The notes under the pieces are model-generated. The model searched no databases and had not been told where the DNA came from. It saw only the letters and a program-made list of their open reading frames with translations. The position numbers were made by a program, and so were the translations under genes. A stretch of 48,416 bases of DNA from an uncultured Pseudomonadota bacterium (lineage in GTDB: Bacteria > Desulfobacterota > Syntrophorhabdia > Syntrophorhabdales > Syntrophorhabdaceae). Where the stretch lies: assembly GCA_937862865.1 (NCBI GenBank), contig CALMFJ010000015.1, positions 1 to 48,416 on the forward strand, given 5' to 3'. Shown piece after piece: positions 8,525 to 15,624 of the stretch. Numbering within the stretch: the first letter of the stretch is position 1; every line of letters begins with the position of its first letter.

Positions 8525-9850
8525 ATGAAGAAGCTGCTGTTATGTCTGTTCCTACTCTCATTGATGCTCCCTTTCCTCGCAAATGCAGGCACCGTATCGA
8601 GCCGCTACGACGTCACCTTCGGCGGATTTGTGAAGTATGATCTCGGGTGGATGTCACAGAACGGCAACGCGGACACCCCGGTAGCTGCACGATCGAGCTC
8701 AGGCGCCATGGCCGTCCTCGCCGACGAATACAGCAACACATTTCAGACTGCCGGCGAGACCCGTCTCAATTTCCTTGTCAAAGGCCCTGGCCTGTGGGGG
8801 GCAAAGACATCGGCCTTTATCGAGGGTGATTTCAGGGGCGTCGCTACGGGCAACGGGTACGGCGGATTTGAACTCAGGCATGCGTTCATGACGCTCAAGT
8901 GGAGTTCCGCCGAGCTCATGATCGGCCAGAACTGGCAGCAGTGGGGCATGCCCTATTACGGCGCGTGGATCGGATGTAATGATTTCCGGGCATTTCTGCG
9001 CGGCTGGCGGATGCCCCAGATGGCCTTCAGATATTTCTTCACCAAAGAATTGAATGCAATGATCGGTATTACATCGGCAACCGAGTGGTCAGGCACAGGT
9101 ACATTCCCGTACGTACGTCAGTTCAACGACGGTTACGCCCGGAGCAACTGGCCCGGGCTCATGGGTGAGATCGCATACTGGAGCGATCGCGCCGGCAAGA
9201 TCGGCTCCAACAACCTCAAGTTCGGACTTGGCGCATACTTCGGCAAGGAAAAGAAGGTATACGACACAGCTGCGGGCACAGCCGCCGCCCTTCCGGCAAC
9301 AACGGCCGGAGGTTACCAGGACGACATGATCAATGCATGGATCGCGGCGTTCCGGTACAGTGTACCGATCATACCGGAGAAACAGGGCAACAAGGCTATG
9401 GCCCTTCTCCTCAACGGAAATTTCTTTATCGGCCAGAACATCCAGGGCCCCGGCTGGATGGGCCTGAACCAGAATGTCAGCCAGGGCTCTTACTGGGGGC
9501 CAAACAATGAAGCGTCAGCGCCTACGATGTATGGGCTTTTCTCCCAGCTGTCGTTCTGGTTTACCGATAAACTGTCGATCAACGGCCTTTATGGTTATCT
9601 GAAATACAATTACAGCTCATGGGGCCGTGGCGCCGCCAATGATGCCGCAGCACAGGCACGGCGCGACCTTCCCAACATGCTCCAGCAGTACGGCGTAACC
9701 TTGCTCTGGGATGCGAACCAGGCAATCAGGTTCGGCCTTGGATGGTCAAACCTCTTCACCAGCTATAACGGCAACGGTCCGGCCGCGCCTTATGCGGGCA
9801 GAAGCGGAAGTTTCGACGAGTACAGGCTGGCAGTCTATTATTTCTTCTAG
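8525..9850 (+). CDS. Outer-membrane beta-barrel porin
   Basis: 441 residues from ATG 8525; GGAGGT seven bases upstream fixes the start. The signal peptide is MKKLLLCLFLLSLMLPFLANA, cleaved after ANA. The mature protein is rich in Gly, Tyr, Trp and Asn, has alternating short hydrophobic stretches and ends in LAVYYFF, the aromatic C-terminal signal used by the BAM machinery. This fits a trimeric-porin-like barrel resembling DcaP or other porin families; I cannot assign a specific family. It probably passes small solutes, perhaps aromatic acids given the setting, but that is inference. It is monocistronic, with its own promoter and a long perfect terminator hairpin. Confidence 0.8.
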   Translation: MKKLLLCLFLLSLMLPFLANAGTVSSRYDVTFGGFVKYDLGWMSQNGNADTPVAARSSSGAMAVLADEYSNTFQTAGETRLNFLVKGPGLWGAKTSAFIEGDFRGVATGNGYGGFELRHAFMTLKWSSAELMIGQNWQQWGMPYYGAWIGCNDFRAFLRGWRMPQMAFRYFFTKELNAMIGITSATEWSGTGTFPYVRQFNDGYARSNWPGLMGEIAYWSDRAGKIGSNNLKFGLGAYFGKEKKVYDTAAGTAAALPATTAGGYQDDMINAWIAAFRYSVPIIPEKQGNKAMALLLNGNFFIGQNIQGPGWMGLNQNVSQGSYWGPNNEASAPTMYGLFSQLSFWFTDKLSINGLYGYLKYNYSSWGRGAANDAAAQARRDLPNMLQQYGVTLLWDANQAIRFGLGWSNLFTSYNGNGPAAPYAGRSGSFDEYRLAVYYFF

Positions 9851-9866
9851 GAACCCCGCATGTTCA

Positions 9867-9906
9867 GGCGCAAGAGGGGCCCGGAACAGGCCCCTCTTGC
9901 GCCTTT
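9867..9906 (+). terminator. Rho-independent terminator after the porin gene
   Basis: A perfect 15-bp stem, GGCGCAAGAGGGGCC (9867-9881) and its complement (9889-9903), a 7-nt loop and then TTT. Confidence 0.85.
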
Positions 9907-9929
9907 CCCGATTATTTCCCCGGTCCCTC

Positions 9930-10547
9930 TTAATTCACTTCGGGAAGGTCCAATCCCATCGAAAGAAATACTGTTACCATCTTCCCCATTGTCGCGTCGA
10001 GGTCGAGGCCGTTAAGGTCGACCGCAGTGTTGACGAGCGATTCATAATGTATGAATATCATCTGTGCGAATGACCGGTGCCATTCGATCACGGACGCGGG
10101 CGCACGGGCGCCGAGCTCTTTCCAGTACTGGATGCCGATCCTGACGAGCCCTGCCTCATTCTCCCCGCCATAGGGGGCAAACAACACCGCCCCTAACCGG
10201 TCCGACAGTCTCGCAATGTCCATCGCATTACCTTCTGCCTCGAGCCGCGGGACCACGGTCGTGAAAAACCATATGGCACAGACAAAGGCCAACAGCCTGT
10301 CCTTCGGGAAAGACCCGTTCGCTTTATCAAGTTCCTGCACGGCGTCGAGCGGCGGCAGCAGAAGGGACAGCACATCCGCGACGACCGCCGCATCTATCAT
10401 GCTTTCCAGGGAGTCCCCGCAATCGAGGGTGAACCCGCAGCCGCGCTCGATCATCTCGATATTCTCCGGCGCCCTGCCGATCAGCGCCCCGGTCAGCGGC
10501 CTGTTCTCAAGGTTGACCTGCTTCACCCTATCCTTCCATTTGCTCAC
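9930..10547 (-). CDS. Conserved-looking cytoplasmic protein of unknown function
   Basis: 205 residues starting at GTG 10547 (MSKWKDRVKQ), six bases after a good GGGAGGAAAG site. I do not recognise the family. The sequence has no signal peptide and looks mainly alpha-helical. A moderately hydrophobic stretch lies near residues 85-98 (LLAFVCAIWFFTTVV), possibly one buried or membrane-associated helix. There are two cysteines near residues 37 and 43 (GCGFTLDCGDS). No catalytic motif is visible. It lies between the porin terminator and a hairpin at 10637, so it is probably a single-gene transcript. Confidence 0.6.
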   Translation of the reverse strand: MSKWKDRVKQVNLENRPLTGALIGRAPENIEMIERGCGFTLDCGDSLESMIDAAVVADVLSLLLPPLDAVQELDKANGSFPKDRLLAFVCAIWFFTTVVPRLEAEGNAMDIARLSDRLGAVLFAPYGGENEAGLVRIGIQYWKELGARAPASVIEWHRSFAQMIFIHYESLVNTAVDLNGLDLDATMGKMVTVFLSMGLDLPEVN

Positions 10548-10636
10548 TCTTTCCTCCCGCTTTACAGTGGCCCTGCGGGCCCTTTCAGGTTTGAAGATTC
10601 ATGCTTCGAGCGAAGAGGGCGTTTTCCCATGAATGA

Positions 10637-10659
10637 AGCCCCCGTTGAAAACGGGGGCT
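10637..10659. terminator. Strong symmetric hairpin, probable bidirectional terminator
   Basis: AGCCCCCGTT (10637-10646), GAA, AACGGGGGCT (10650-10659) is a perfect 10-bp stem. The T-run is poor in both directions. The stem is nearly the same as the terminator at 12274-12300, and the sequences after both continue similarly to a CCTGAAAC element, suggesting duplication. Confidence 0.55.
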
Positions 10660-10680
10660 GTGATGGTCCTTGCCTTTGCC

Positions 10681-10701
10681 TGAAACATGAAATTTGAAAC
10701 A
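10681..10701 (+). repeat. Heptanucleotide repeat, TGAAACN family (3 units)
   Basis: TGAAACA, TGAAATT and TGAAACA are tandem 7-base units, 13 bp beyond the stop codon of the minus-strand gene ending at 10714. A related two-unit copy is at 12323-12336. Confidence 0.6.
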
Positions 10702-10713
10702 GGTATTTTCCCG

Positions 10714-11949
10714 TTAAAAACCGAAAATACCCTTAAGCACCTTCCCGGGCGTTATCCCTTCTTTCTTTTCGGGCGGCGCTTCGCGGTCCTGCGGCGCTTC
10801 GCGCCCCGGGCGCGAGTCCCTGGCGGACGCTTCCATGAGCGGGAGCATCGATGTCGATTTCCGGCGCACCTTGACCGCCCATATCGGGTCCTTCGGTTTC
10901 TGCGGGTACGCGATATTCAATTCGTCCCCGTATGCGATAAACTGGACCATCGCACCCTGCGCATCTTTGAAGATGCCCCGGGGGATGACACACTGGGTTG
11001 TCGACGGCGGCAGGACAACCCTGTCCCTGACAAGCTGCCGGACCTCTTCGTTCGAAAGATAGTTCATCAGCGACCAGCCGGCCTCACGCACGTCGCTTGA
11101 GCTCCAGATGATCATCGTCTCTGTATTCCGGTCCTGCCCCATTGCCGTCGCAAAATAGCCCGTTGCGGTAGGAATGGAATTCCACTGGAAATAAAAACTA
11201 TCGGCAGGGGTCCCTTTTGTTGACGTAAACTCGACAGGCGCCATGAAATCATGGTTTGGATCGATCGCAAAACGGATATCCGGCACGTAATTACCGTGAA
11301 CGAAATGGCTCCCGACAAGCGAGCTGTTGGCCGGTACCTGTTTCCCGTCTTTTTTGTTGGGCCAATCGGCGTAGGACGTACCGGAGCGGGGTGAAAGGCT
11401 ATGCTGCCCCACGGCCCGTCCCTGGAACATCCTGCCAAAATCGGCCGGGCCAGACTTTGCCGTGTCGATGACGTACGGCTGACCGGGCCTGACCGTCTCT
11501 GAGCAACCCCAGTAGATCAGCATGCGCATCTTCTGCTTTTCAAATTTTTCCGGCCTTTCGCCGGGACGCCCCTGATGCGTCTGGCCGGGATCAGGCGGGA
11601 CAAGGGGAAGTGTGGGCCCCATGTTCTGCGACGGAGGGATATCGTGCGTCGCCTGGGGGTCAGCGGGCAGAGGTTTAGGGGAACTCACTTCAAGATGGAG
11701 CCGCTTCCCCGACGAACCTTCACCTCCTCCCATGCCGAAGAGGCTGCCGATGCCCGGCATCCCCCCGGGCCCGCCCATGCCCGACGGCATCCCCGGGAAA
11801 CCGCTCTTCTCTGTCGATACGCTCACCCAGTACCGCACTGCCGGCGTCTTCTCCGCCGAAAACACCTGCGGAACGACGATCGTCATGCATATGACGACAA
11901 TACAGGACAATATCAGGCAACCGGAAATAAACTTTATTTTTCCCAACAT
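10714..11949 (-). CDS. Exported protein of unknown function with Gly/Met/Pro-rich segment
   Basis: 411 residues from ATG 11949, supported by GGAGGCGAGAGG directly upstream. The N-terminus (MLGKIKFISGCLILSCIVVICMTIVVPQVFSAE) is a signal peptide, probably cleaved after FSA. Residues about 50-80 are low-complexity Gly/Pro/Met/Ser (FPGMPSGMGGPGGMPGIGSLFGMGGG). A Pro-rich linker follows, then a globular region (about 140-370) with many Trp/Tyr/Asp and no recognisable catalytic motif, then a charged Arg/Glu/Pro tail ending GKVLKGIFGF. The globular part (TATGYFATAMG, then ETMIIWSSSDV) resembles extracellular fibronectin-like folds in spacing only. The family is unknown to me. It is likely periplasmic or surface exposed and monocistronic. 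Confidence 0.7.
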   Translation of the reverse strand: MLGKIKFISGCLILSCIVVICMTIVVPQVFSAEKTPAVRYWVSVSTEKSGFPGMPSGMGGPGGMPGIGSLFGMGGGEGSSGKRLHLEVSSPKPLPADPQATHDIPPSQNMGPTLPLVPPDPGQTHQGRPGERPEKFEKQKMRMLIYWGCSETVRPGQPYVIDTAKSGPADFGRMFQGRAVGQHSLSPRSGTSYADWPNKKDGKQVPANSSLVGSHFVHGNYVPDIRFAIDPNHDFMAPVEFTSTKGTPADSFYFQWNSIPTATGYFATAMGQDRNTETMIIWSSSDVREAGWSLMNYLSNEEVRQLVRDRVVLPPSTTQCVIPRGIFKDAQGAMVQFIAYGDELNIAYPQKPKDPIWAVKVRRKSTSMLPLMEASARDSRPGREAPQDREAPPEKKEGITPGKVLKGIFGF

Positions 11950-12144
11950 CCTCTCGCCTCCTGTTTGTTCGCTTAAATTACGGAAACATCGCAAGTCCCT
12001 TTCATAGCGGGTACATTCCGAAAAGGTATGACGAGATTATAGAAAGCCGCCGACGGCCCTGTCAAGAAAATTACGGACCGCCCGGACCGCCCGCTGAAAA
12101 TGGTGATATTGCAAGAATCTATATCTCTCAGGCCTGACTTGTGC

Positions 12145-12300
12145 TATAATACCAGCGTGCCCGGCATGAAAATGGCCGGGCACCCTTAAGCCACCGGATT
12201 CAATCCCCCCCGACTGTTATTCCGGTGGCTCCTTAATATAGAAGACCTGGTCCCAGGCTTCAGGCAAAGAACGGCCTCCGTTTTCAACGGGGGCTTTTTT
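12145..12300 (+). ncRNA. Predicted free-standing small RNA with C-rich loop
   Basis: An exact extended -10 (TGCTATAAT; TATAAT at 12145-12150, weak -35) precedes three hairpins and no open frame. Hairpin 1: GTGCCCGGC (12157-12165) pairs with 12175-12183. Hairpin 2: AGCCACCGGA (12189-12198) pairs with 12221-12230; its 22-nt loop holds seven consecutive C (12205-12211). Hairpin 3: GCCTCCGTT/AACGGGGGC (12274-12294) followed by TTTTTT, a terminator. The predicted transcript is about 12157-12300 (around 145 nt). No plus-strand gene follows, so it is not a leader. A C-rich loop could pair with Shine-Dalgarno (GGAGG) sequences. It recalls the actinobacterial 6C RNA in having a poly-C loop, but that is only an analogy. 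Confidence 0.6.
12274..12300 (+). terminator. Rho-independent terminator of the predicted small RNA
   Basis: A 9-bp stem, GCCTCCGTT (12274-12282) with AACGGGGGC (12286-12294) and one G-T wobble, loop TTC, followed by six T. Confidence 0.8.
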
Positions 12301-12322
12301 ATAGGACCATGTGCTTTTGGCC

Positions 12323-12379
12323 TGAAACTTGAGACAAGGCAGCATAGGCCGGCCCTGCGGCCGCTTATGCTGCCTTGTC
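12323..12379. repeat. TGAAACN heptamers plus 14-bp stem at the cheV 3' end
   Basis: TGAAACT and TGAGACA (12323-12336) run into a perfect 14-bp inverted repeat (12333-12346 with 12366-12379, GACAAGGCAGCATA) that includes the last codons and most of the stop codon of cheV. The 19-bp loop is itself GC-rich and self-complementary (GGCCG/CGGCC). It may act as the cheV terminator, though no T-run follows. Confidence 0.55.
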
Positions 12380-13330
12380 CTTTCTGTGTACGAGGTCGCG
12401 AATGAAGCCGATGAGGCTGAGGTCTGGCTTTGAGAATTGGCCGTCAGCGCCGACGGATTGGCCTTTATGGATGAGCTTATCGGTTATCAGGGATGAGAAC
12501 AATATCACGGGGATCCCACGGAGTTCGGCTGATTCCTTTATTTTTTTACAGAGATGATAGCCGTCCATGACGGGCATCTCGATATCGGTGAGCACAACGT
12601 CCGCATAGTCCGAGACCGGCCGTCCCGCCGAGAGGGCCCGGGCACTCGCCGCTACCAGCCAGTTCCATGCCTCATCACCGTTACCTGCAGAAATGACGGC
12701 AATATCGCCCTGCTCTTCCAGACGCGCTTTCACGTTGCGCCGGATTACGTTCGAATCGTCGACGTGGAGGATCCTGATCGGCCTTCCGGTGTCGGCTGCG
12801 GCCGCCGAAACCCTTTCTTCCCCGGACGGTGCTTTGAGCGCGAGATTGGGGTCAAGCTCGGCTATTGCCTTTTCGAGGTCGAGCATGAAGACGAGGTTGT
12901 TGTCCAGTTCTACGACGCCCGTCACCGCATCGCTCATATCCTCCATGTAACCGTCGAGGGGTTTTATGTTCTGCCACGTGACCCGGTGGATCCTCGTTAC
13001 CCCCGACACGAGAAAGGCCGTTACGACGTTATTGAACTCCGTGATCAGCACGTTGCACGGCTTGTTCTCCACCCGGTTCTTCCCGAGCCATACTGCGAGG
13101 TCGACCAGCACCACCACCTTATTGCGATGATTGAAGAGCCCTGAGACCATGCCTCTTCTGGAATCCGGCGGGCTTATTTTCGTCTTCGGGACCGGTATGA
13201 TCTCGATCACCTTGGCAACGTTGACCGCATAGTAGCCGCGGTATCCTTCCTCGTCGATATAAAGCTCGAGGATCTCGACTTCGTTCGTTCCCGATTCTAA
13301 AAGAATGTTCGACGTGTTCCCCTGGCCCAT
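12365..13330 (-). CDS. cheV: Chemotaxis protein CheV (CheW domain + response-regulator receiver)
   Basis: 321 residues from ATG 13330, with GGAGGACGT upstream. The N-terminal half (about 15-165) is a CheW-like coupling domain (VEILELYIDEEGYRGYYAVNVAKVIEII, LFNHRNKVVVLVDLAVWLG). The C-terminal half is a receiver domain (HVDDSNVIRR near 190; phospho-acceptor Asp in LTDIEMPVMDGYHLCKKIKE; VILFSSLITDK with the conserved Ser/Thr). The usual Lys appears as FSKPD near the end. CheV links chemoreceptors to CheA and tunes the array by phosphorylation. No cheA, receptor or cheR/B is nearby; CheX and CheY occur 32 kb away. The last codons form part of a long hairpin. Confidence 0.9.
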   Translation of the reverse strand: MGQGNTSNILLESGTNEVEILELYIDEEGYRGYYAVNVAKVIEIIPVPKTKISPPDSRRGMVSGLFNHRNKVVVLVDLAVWLGKNRVENKPCNVLITEFNNVVTAFLVSGVTRIHRVTWQNIKPLDGYMEDMSDAVTGVVELDNNLVFMLDLEKAIAELDPNLALKAPSGEERVSAAAADTGRPIRILHVDDSNVIRRNVKARLEEQGDIAVISAGNGDEAWNWLVAASARALSAGRPVSDYADVVLTDIEMPVMDGYHLCKKIKESAELRGIPVILFSSLITDKLIHKGQSVGADGQFSKPDLSLIGFIRDLVHRKDKAA

Positions 13331-13373
13331 ACGTCCTCCTCGTCCCGGCAAGATAAGAAAACCCTTAAACAAC

Positions 13374-13580
13374 TTATCGGATATCGGGGCCGGGGCTTAA
13401 ATGAGGAAAATCGATGGTTATTGCCCCGACGGGGCAATCGGCGGCGCAAAAACCGCATTCTTCGCAGAGGTCGGCGGCAATGGAGGCAGCGTCGTTCTCG
13501 ATGGTTATTGCCCCCGGGGGGCAAATATCGGCGCAGCTCCCGCAGGCGGTGCATTTTTCTTTATCAACGATCGGTATCAT
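13374..13580 (-). CDS. Small 2[4Fe-4S] ferredoxin coupled to the flavin oxidoreductase
   Basis: A 68-residue bacterial-type ferredoxin with two classical motifs, CTACGSCADICPPGAI and CEECGFCAADCPVGAI, enough for two [4Fe-4S] clusters. Its ATG overlaps the stop of the upstream flavoenzyme gene (TGATG at 13582-13578), indicating translational coupling, so it is probably the electron donor or acceptor of that enzyme. The C-terminus (FPHLSPGPDIR) is a short tail. It is followed 44 bp later by cheV, which has its own ribosome-binding site. Confidence 0.9.
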   Translation of the reverse strand: MIPIVDKEKCTACGSCADICPPGAITIENDAASIAADLCEECGFCAADCPVGAITIDFPHLSPGPDIR

Positions 13581-15517
13581 CAGATCACCATTCCCAGACG
13601 GTACCCGTCATGAATTGCATTAAGGAGGCGCCGTGGCTTCTTAGCGTCCCCGATAAAATAGACCTCATCCGCCAGTGATCCCGCAGACTCCCTCCAGACA
13701 CCCTCTTCCGGGTACATGATCGCCATGACGACCGTGTCGAACTCCGAAGACCCCTCACCCGACGCACCGGTAAAACGGACGCCATTGCCCTTTATCTCAT
13801 TGACGGAGGTCCGCATCATGAAATTGACCTTTTTCTTTTTCATGAGTGCCATGTATTGCCAGAAGTAGAACGGGTTCACATCACGGCCCGGTTTTGGGGC
13901 CTCGTCGAGGACCGTGATCTCGTAATCCCCTTTTCTGAGCAGATAGACCGCGACGCCGAGCCCGACGCCGCCGGCCCCTATTATCGCGATCCTGCGGCCG
14001 GGCCTCACCGTTTCCATCATAACGTCCCGGGGAAGAAGGACGCCTGCAGGGACCGGCTTCGCCCCGGGGCCCGACGCGATGACGACGACATCGGGACTAT
14101 CTTTACGTACCGTCGACGGACCGCAATCGACCCCGGTCTTTACTGTCACCCCCGTCTTCCGGCAGAGCTCTTCCAAAGTATGCACAGGCCGCAGGAGCTC
14201 GACCGCCCCCGGATCGACCCGGGACGCGATGAGGATATTCCCGCCGACCGTCTCGTTCTTCTCAAACACCGTCACGTTATGCCCCTTCTGCCGGGCAGTG
14301 ACGGCGCACTGCAGGCCAGCCGGCCCGGCGCCCACGATCGCCACGTTCTTCTTCGTTTTCGGCCGCTCGAACCCGTAATATCCCCAGTTCGGCTCGCCTT
14401 CATGGCCGAGGCTCGGGCGTACCGAGCACATTATCGGCTGATGGTAATACAACCGTGAAAAACAGACGTTGCACGCTATACAGGGAATGATCTCTTTCTC
14501 CCTGCCTTCCCGTACCTTGTTCGGGAACTCCGGGTCGGCGATCATCGGGCGGCACATCTCCACAAAATCTATCTGCCCCTGCGATATCGCCTTTTCCGGG
14601 ACGTGGGGAAGGAACTGGCGGAAGGCCATCATAACAGGTACGTTGACAGCTTTTCTTACCGCCTCGGCAATGTACAGCCAGTGCCCCATGGGAACATCGC
14701 GCGTTATGACAGATTGGGATGATTCATGCCAGCCGACGGTGACGCTCAAATAATCAGCGCCTGCTTTTTCAGCTATCCTGAAGCTCTCGACGCTTTCCTC
14801 AAAGGTGTTGCCGCCCCTGTCGTCGAGCAATTCATGCCCGCAAAGGCGAATGCCAACGGGCATGTCCCCCACTTCGGCCTTGACCGACCCGATGACCTCG
14901 ACCATGAGCCTGCACCGGTCGGCAATATCGTCACCGCCGTATTCGTCCGTCCTTTTATTGGTATAACGCGATAGAAAGGTCGAGATGAGATACCCCACGA
15001 TCCCGGACAGCTCGATCATGTCGAAACCGGCCTCTCGTGCGCGCCGGGCCGCATCGACATGGTCACGCACGGCCTGCTTTATCTCTTCGGGTGTGATCTC
15101 GCGCGGGGGTTTGAAGTACGATAATTTCTGGGGGACTATCGACGGCATGAGGCAGTAATCGAGCTCGATGCCGCCTTCCCTGCCGCAGTGGAGTATCTGG
15201 ATGCTCGACAGGGCCCCGTTCGCGCGTATGACGTCCGCAAGACGCTTGAGCCCCGGGATGTACCGGTCGTCATTGATCGACATCATCCCCTTGAAGCCCT
15301 TCCCCTCGCCTTTTTTATCAGGGTACGCCCCCTGGGTCGTGACAATGCCGGCGCCGCCCTTTGCCTGTGCCTCCATGTAGGCCACCTCTCTGTCGCTCAC
15401 GTAACCGTCCCCATAGGGGAAGTTCGTTTCGGTGGCGGCATATTTGATCCTGTTCTTCACGACGAGCTTGCCGATCGATCCCGGTTGAAAAATATGCGGA
15501 TATCCTTCCATGATCAT
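13580..15517 (-). CDS. FMN/FAD/Fe-S oxidoreductase of the 2,4-dienoyl-CoA reductase / TMADH family
   Basis: 645 residues. Residues 1-350 form the old-yellow-enzyme TIM barrel (FMN). The [4Fe-4S] motif CIACNVC...C (11 residues between third and fourth Cys) has the CxxCxxC spacing of trimethylamine dehydrogenase rather than the CxxCxxxC of E. coli FadH. Residues 385-645 form the FAD/NAD(P) module (VAIVGAGPAGLQCAVTARQKGHNVTVFEKNETVGG, then IAIIGAGGVGLGVAVYLL). Such enzymes reduce enoyl- or dienoyl-CoA double bonds, or act as enoate reductases. The coupled ferredoxin gene suggests ferredoxin exchange. In this organism a ring-derived dienoyl-CoA is a plausible substrate, but that is not shown by sequence. 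A second ATG at 15511 has the better-spaced AGGA site. Confidence 0.85.
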   Translation of the reverse strand: MIMEGYPHIFQPGSIGKLVVKNRIKYAATETNFPYGDGYVSDREVAYMEAQAKGGAGIVTTQGAYPDKKGEGKGFKGMMSINDDRYIPGLKRLADVIRANGALSSIQILHCGREGGIELDYCLMPSIVPQKLSYFKPPREITPEEIKQAVRDHVDAARRAREAGFDMIELSGIVGYLISTFLSRYTNKRTDEYGGDDIADRCRLMVEVIGSVKAEVGDMPVGIRLCGHELLDDRGGNTFEESVESFRIAEKAGADYLSVTVGWHESSQSVITRDVPMGHWLYIAEAVRKAVNVPVMMAFRQFLPHVPEKAISQGQIDFVEMCRPMIADPEFPNKVREGREKEIIPCIACNVCFSRLYYHQPIMCSVRPSLGHEGEPNWGYYGFERPKTKKNVAIVGAGPAGLQCAVTARQKGHNVTVFEKNETVGGNILIASRVDPGAVELLRPVHTLEELCRKTGVTVKTGVDCGPSTVRKDSPDVVVIASGPGAKPVPAGVLLPRDVMMETVRPGRRIAIIGAGGVGLGVAVYLLRKGDYEITVLDEAPKPGRDVNPFYFWQYMALMKKKKVNFMMRTSVNEIKGNGVRFTGASGEGSSEFDTVVMAIMYPEEGVWRESAGSLADEVYFIGDAKKPRRLLNAIHDGYRLGMVI

Positions 15518-15610
15518 CCTGTGCTCTTTGGATTTGGCAACAATGAAAAATGATTACATACGGCCCGAGAGCAAGTCAATACGTTAATATTCAGGATTTG
15601 TATTGAGACC

Positions 15611-15624
15611 TTACGGCTTACGGC
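15611..15624 (-). repeat. Heptanucleotide repeat at the glgP stop codon (GCCGTAA x2)
   Basis: Two tandem TTACGGC units on the plus strand. On the minus strand the first GCCGTAA (15624-15618) supplies the TAA stop of glgP (15620-15618). It is related to the NAACGGC family at 41.7 and 47.8 kb. Confidence 0.55.

Noticed and set aside
12145-12300. 6S RNA, tmRNA or SRP RNA
   Set aside because: No long rod with central bubble, no tRNA-like ends and no GGAAG tetraloop motifs are present.
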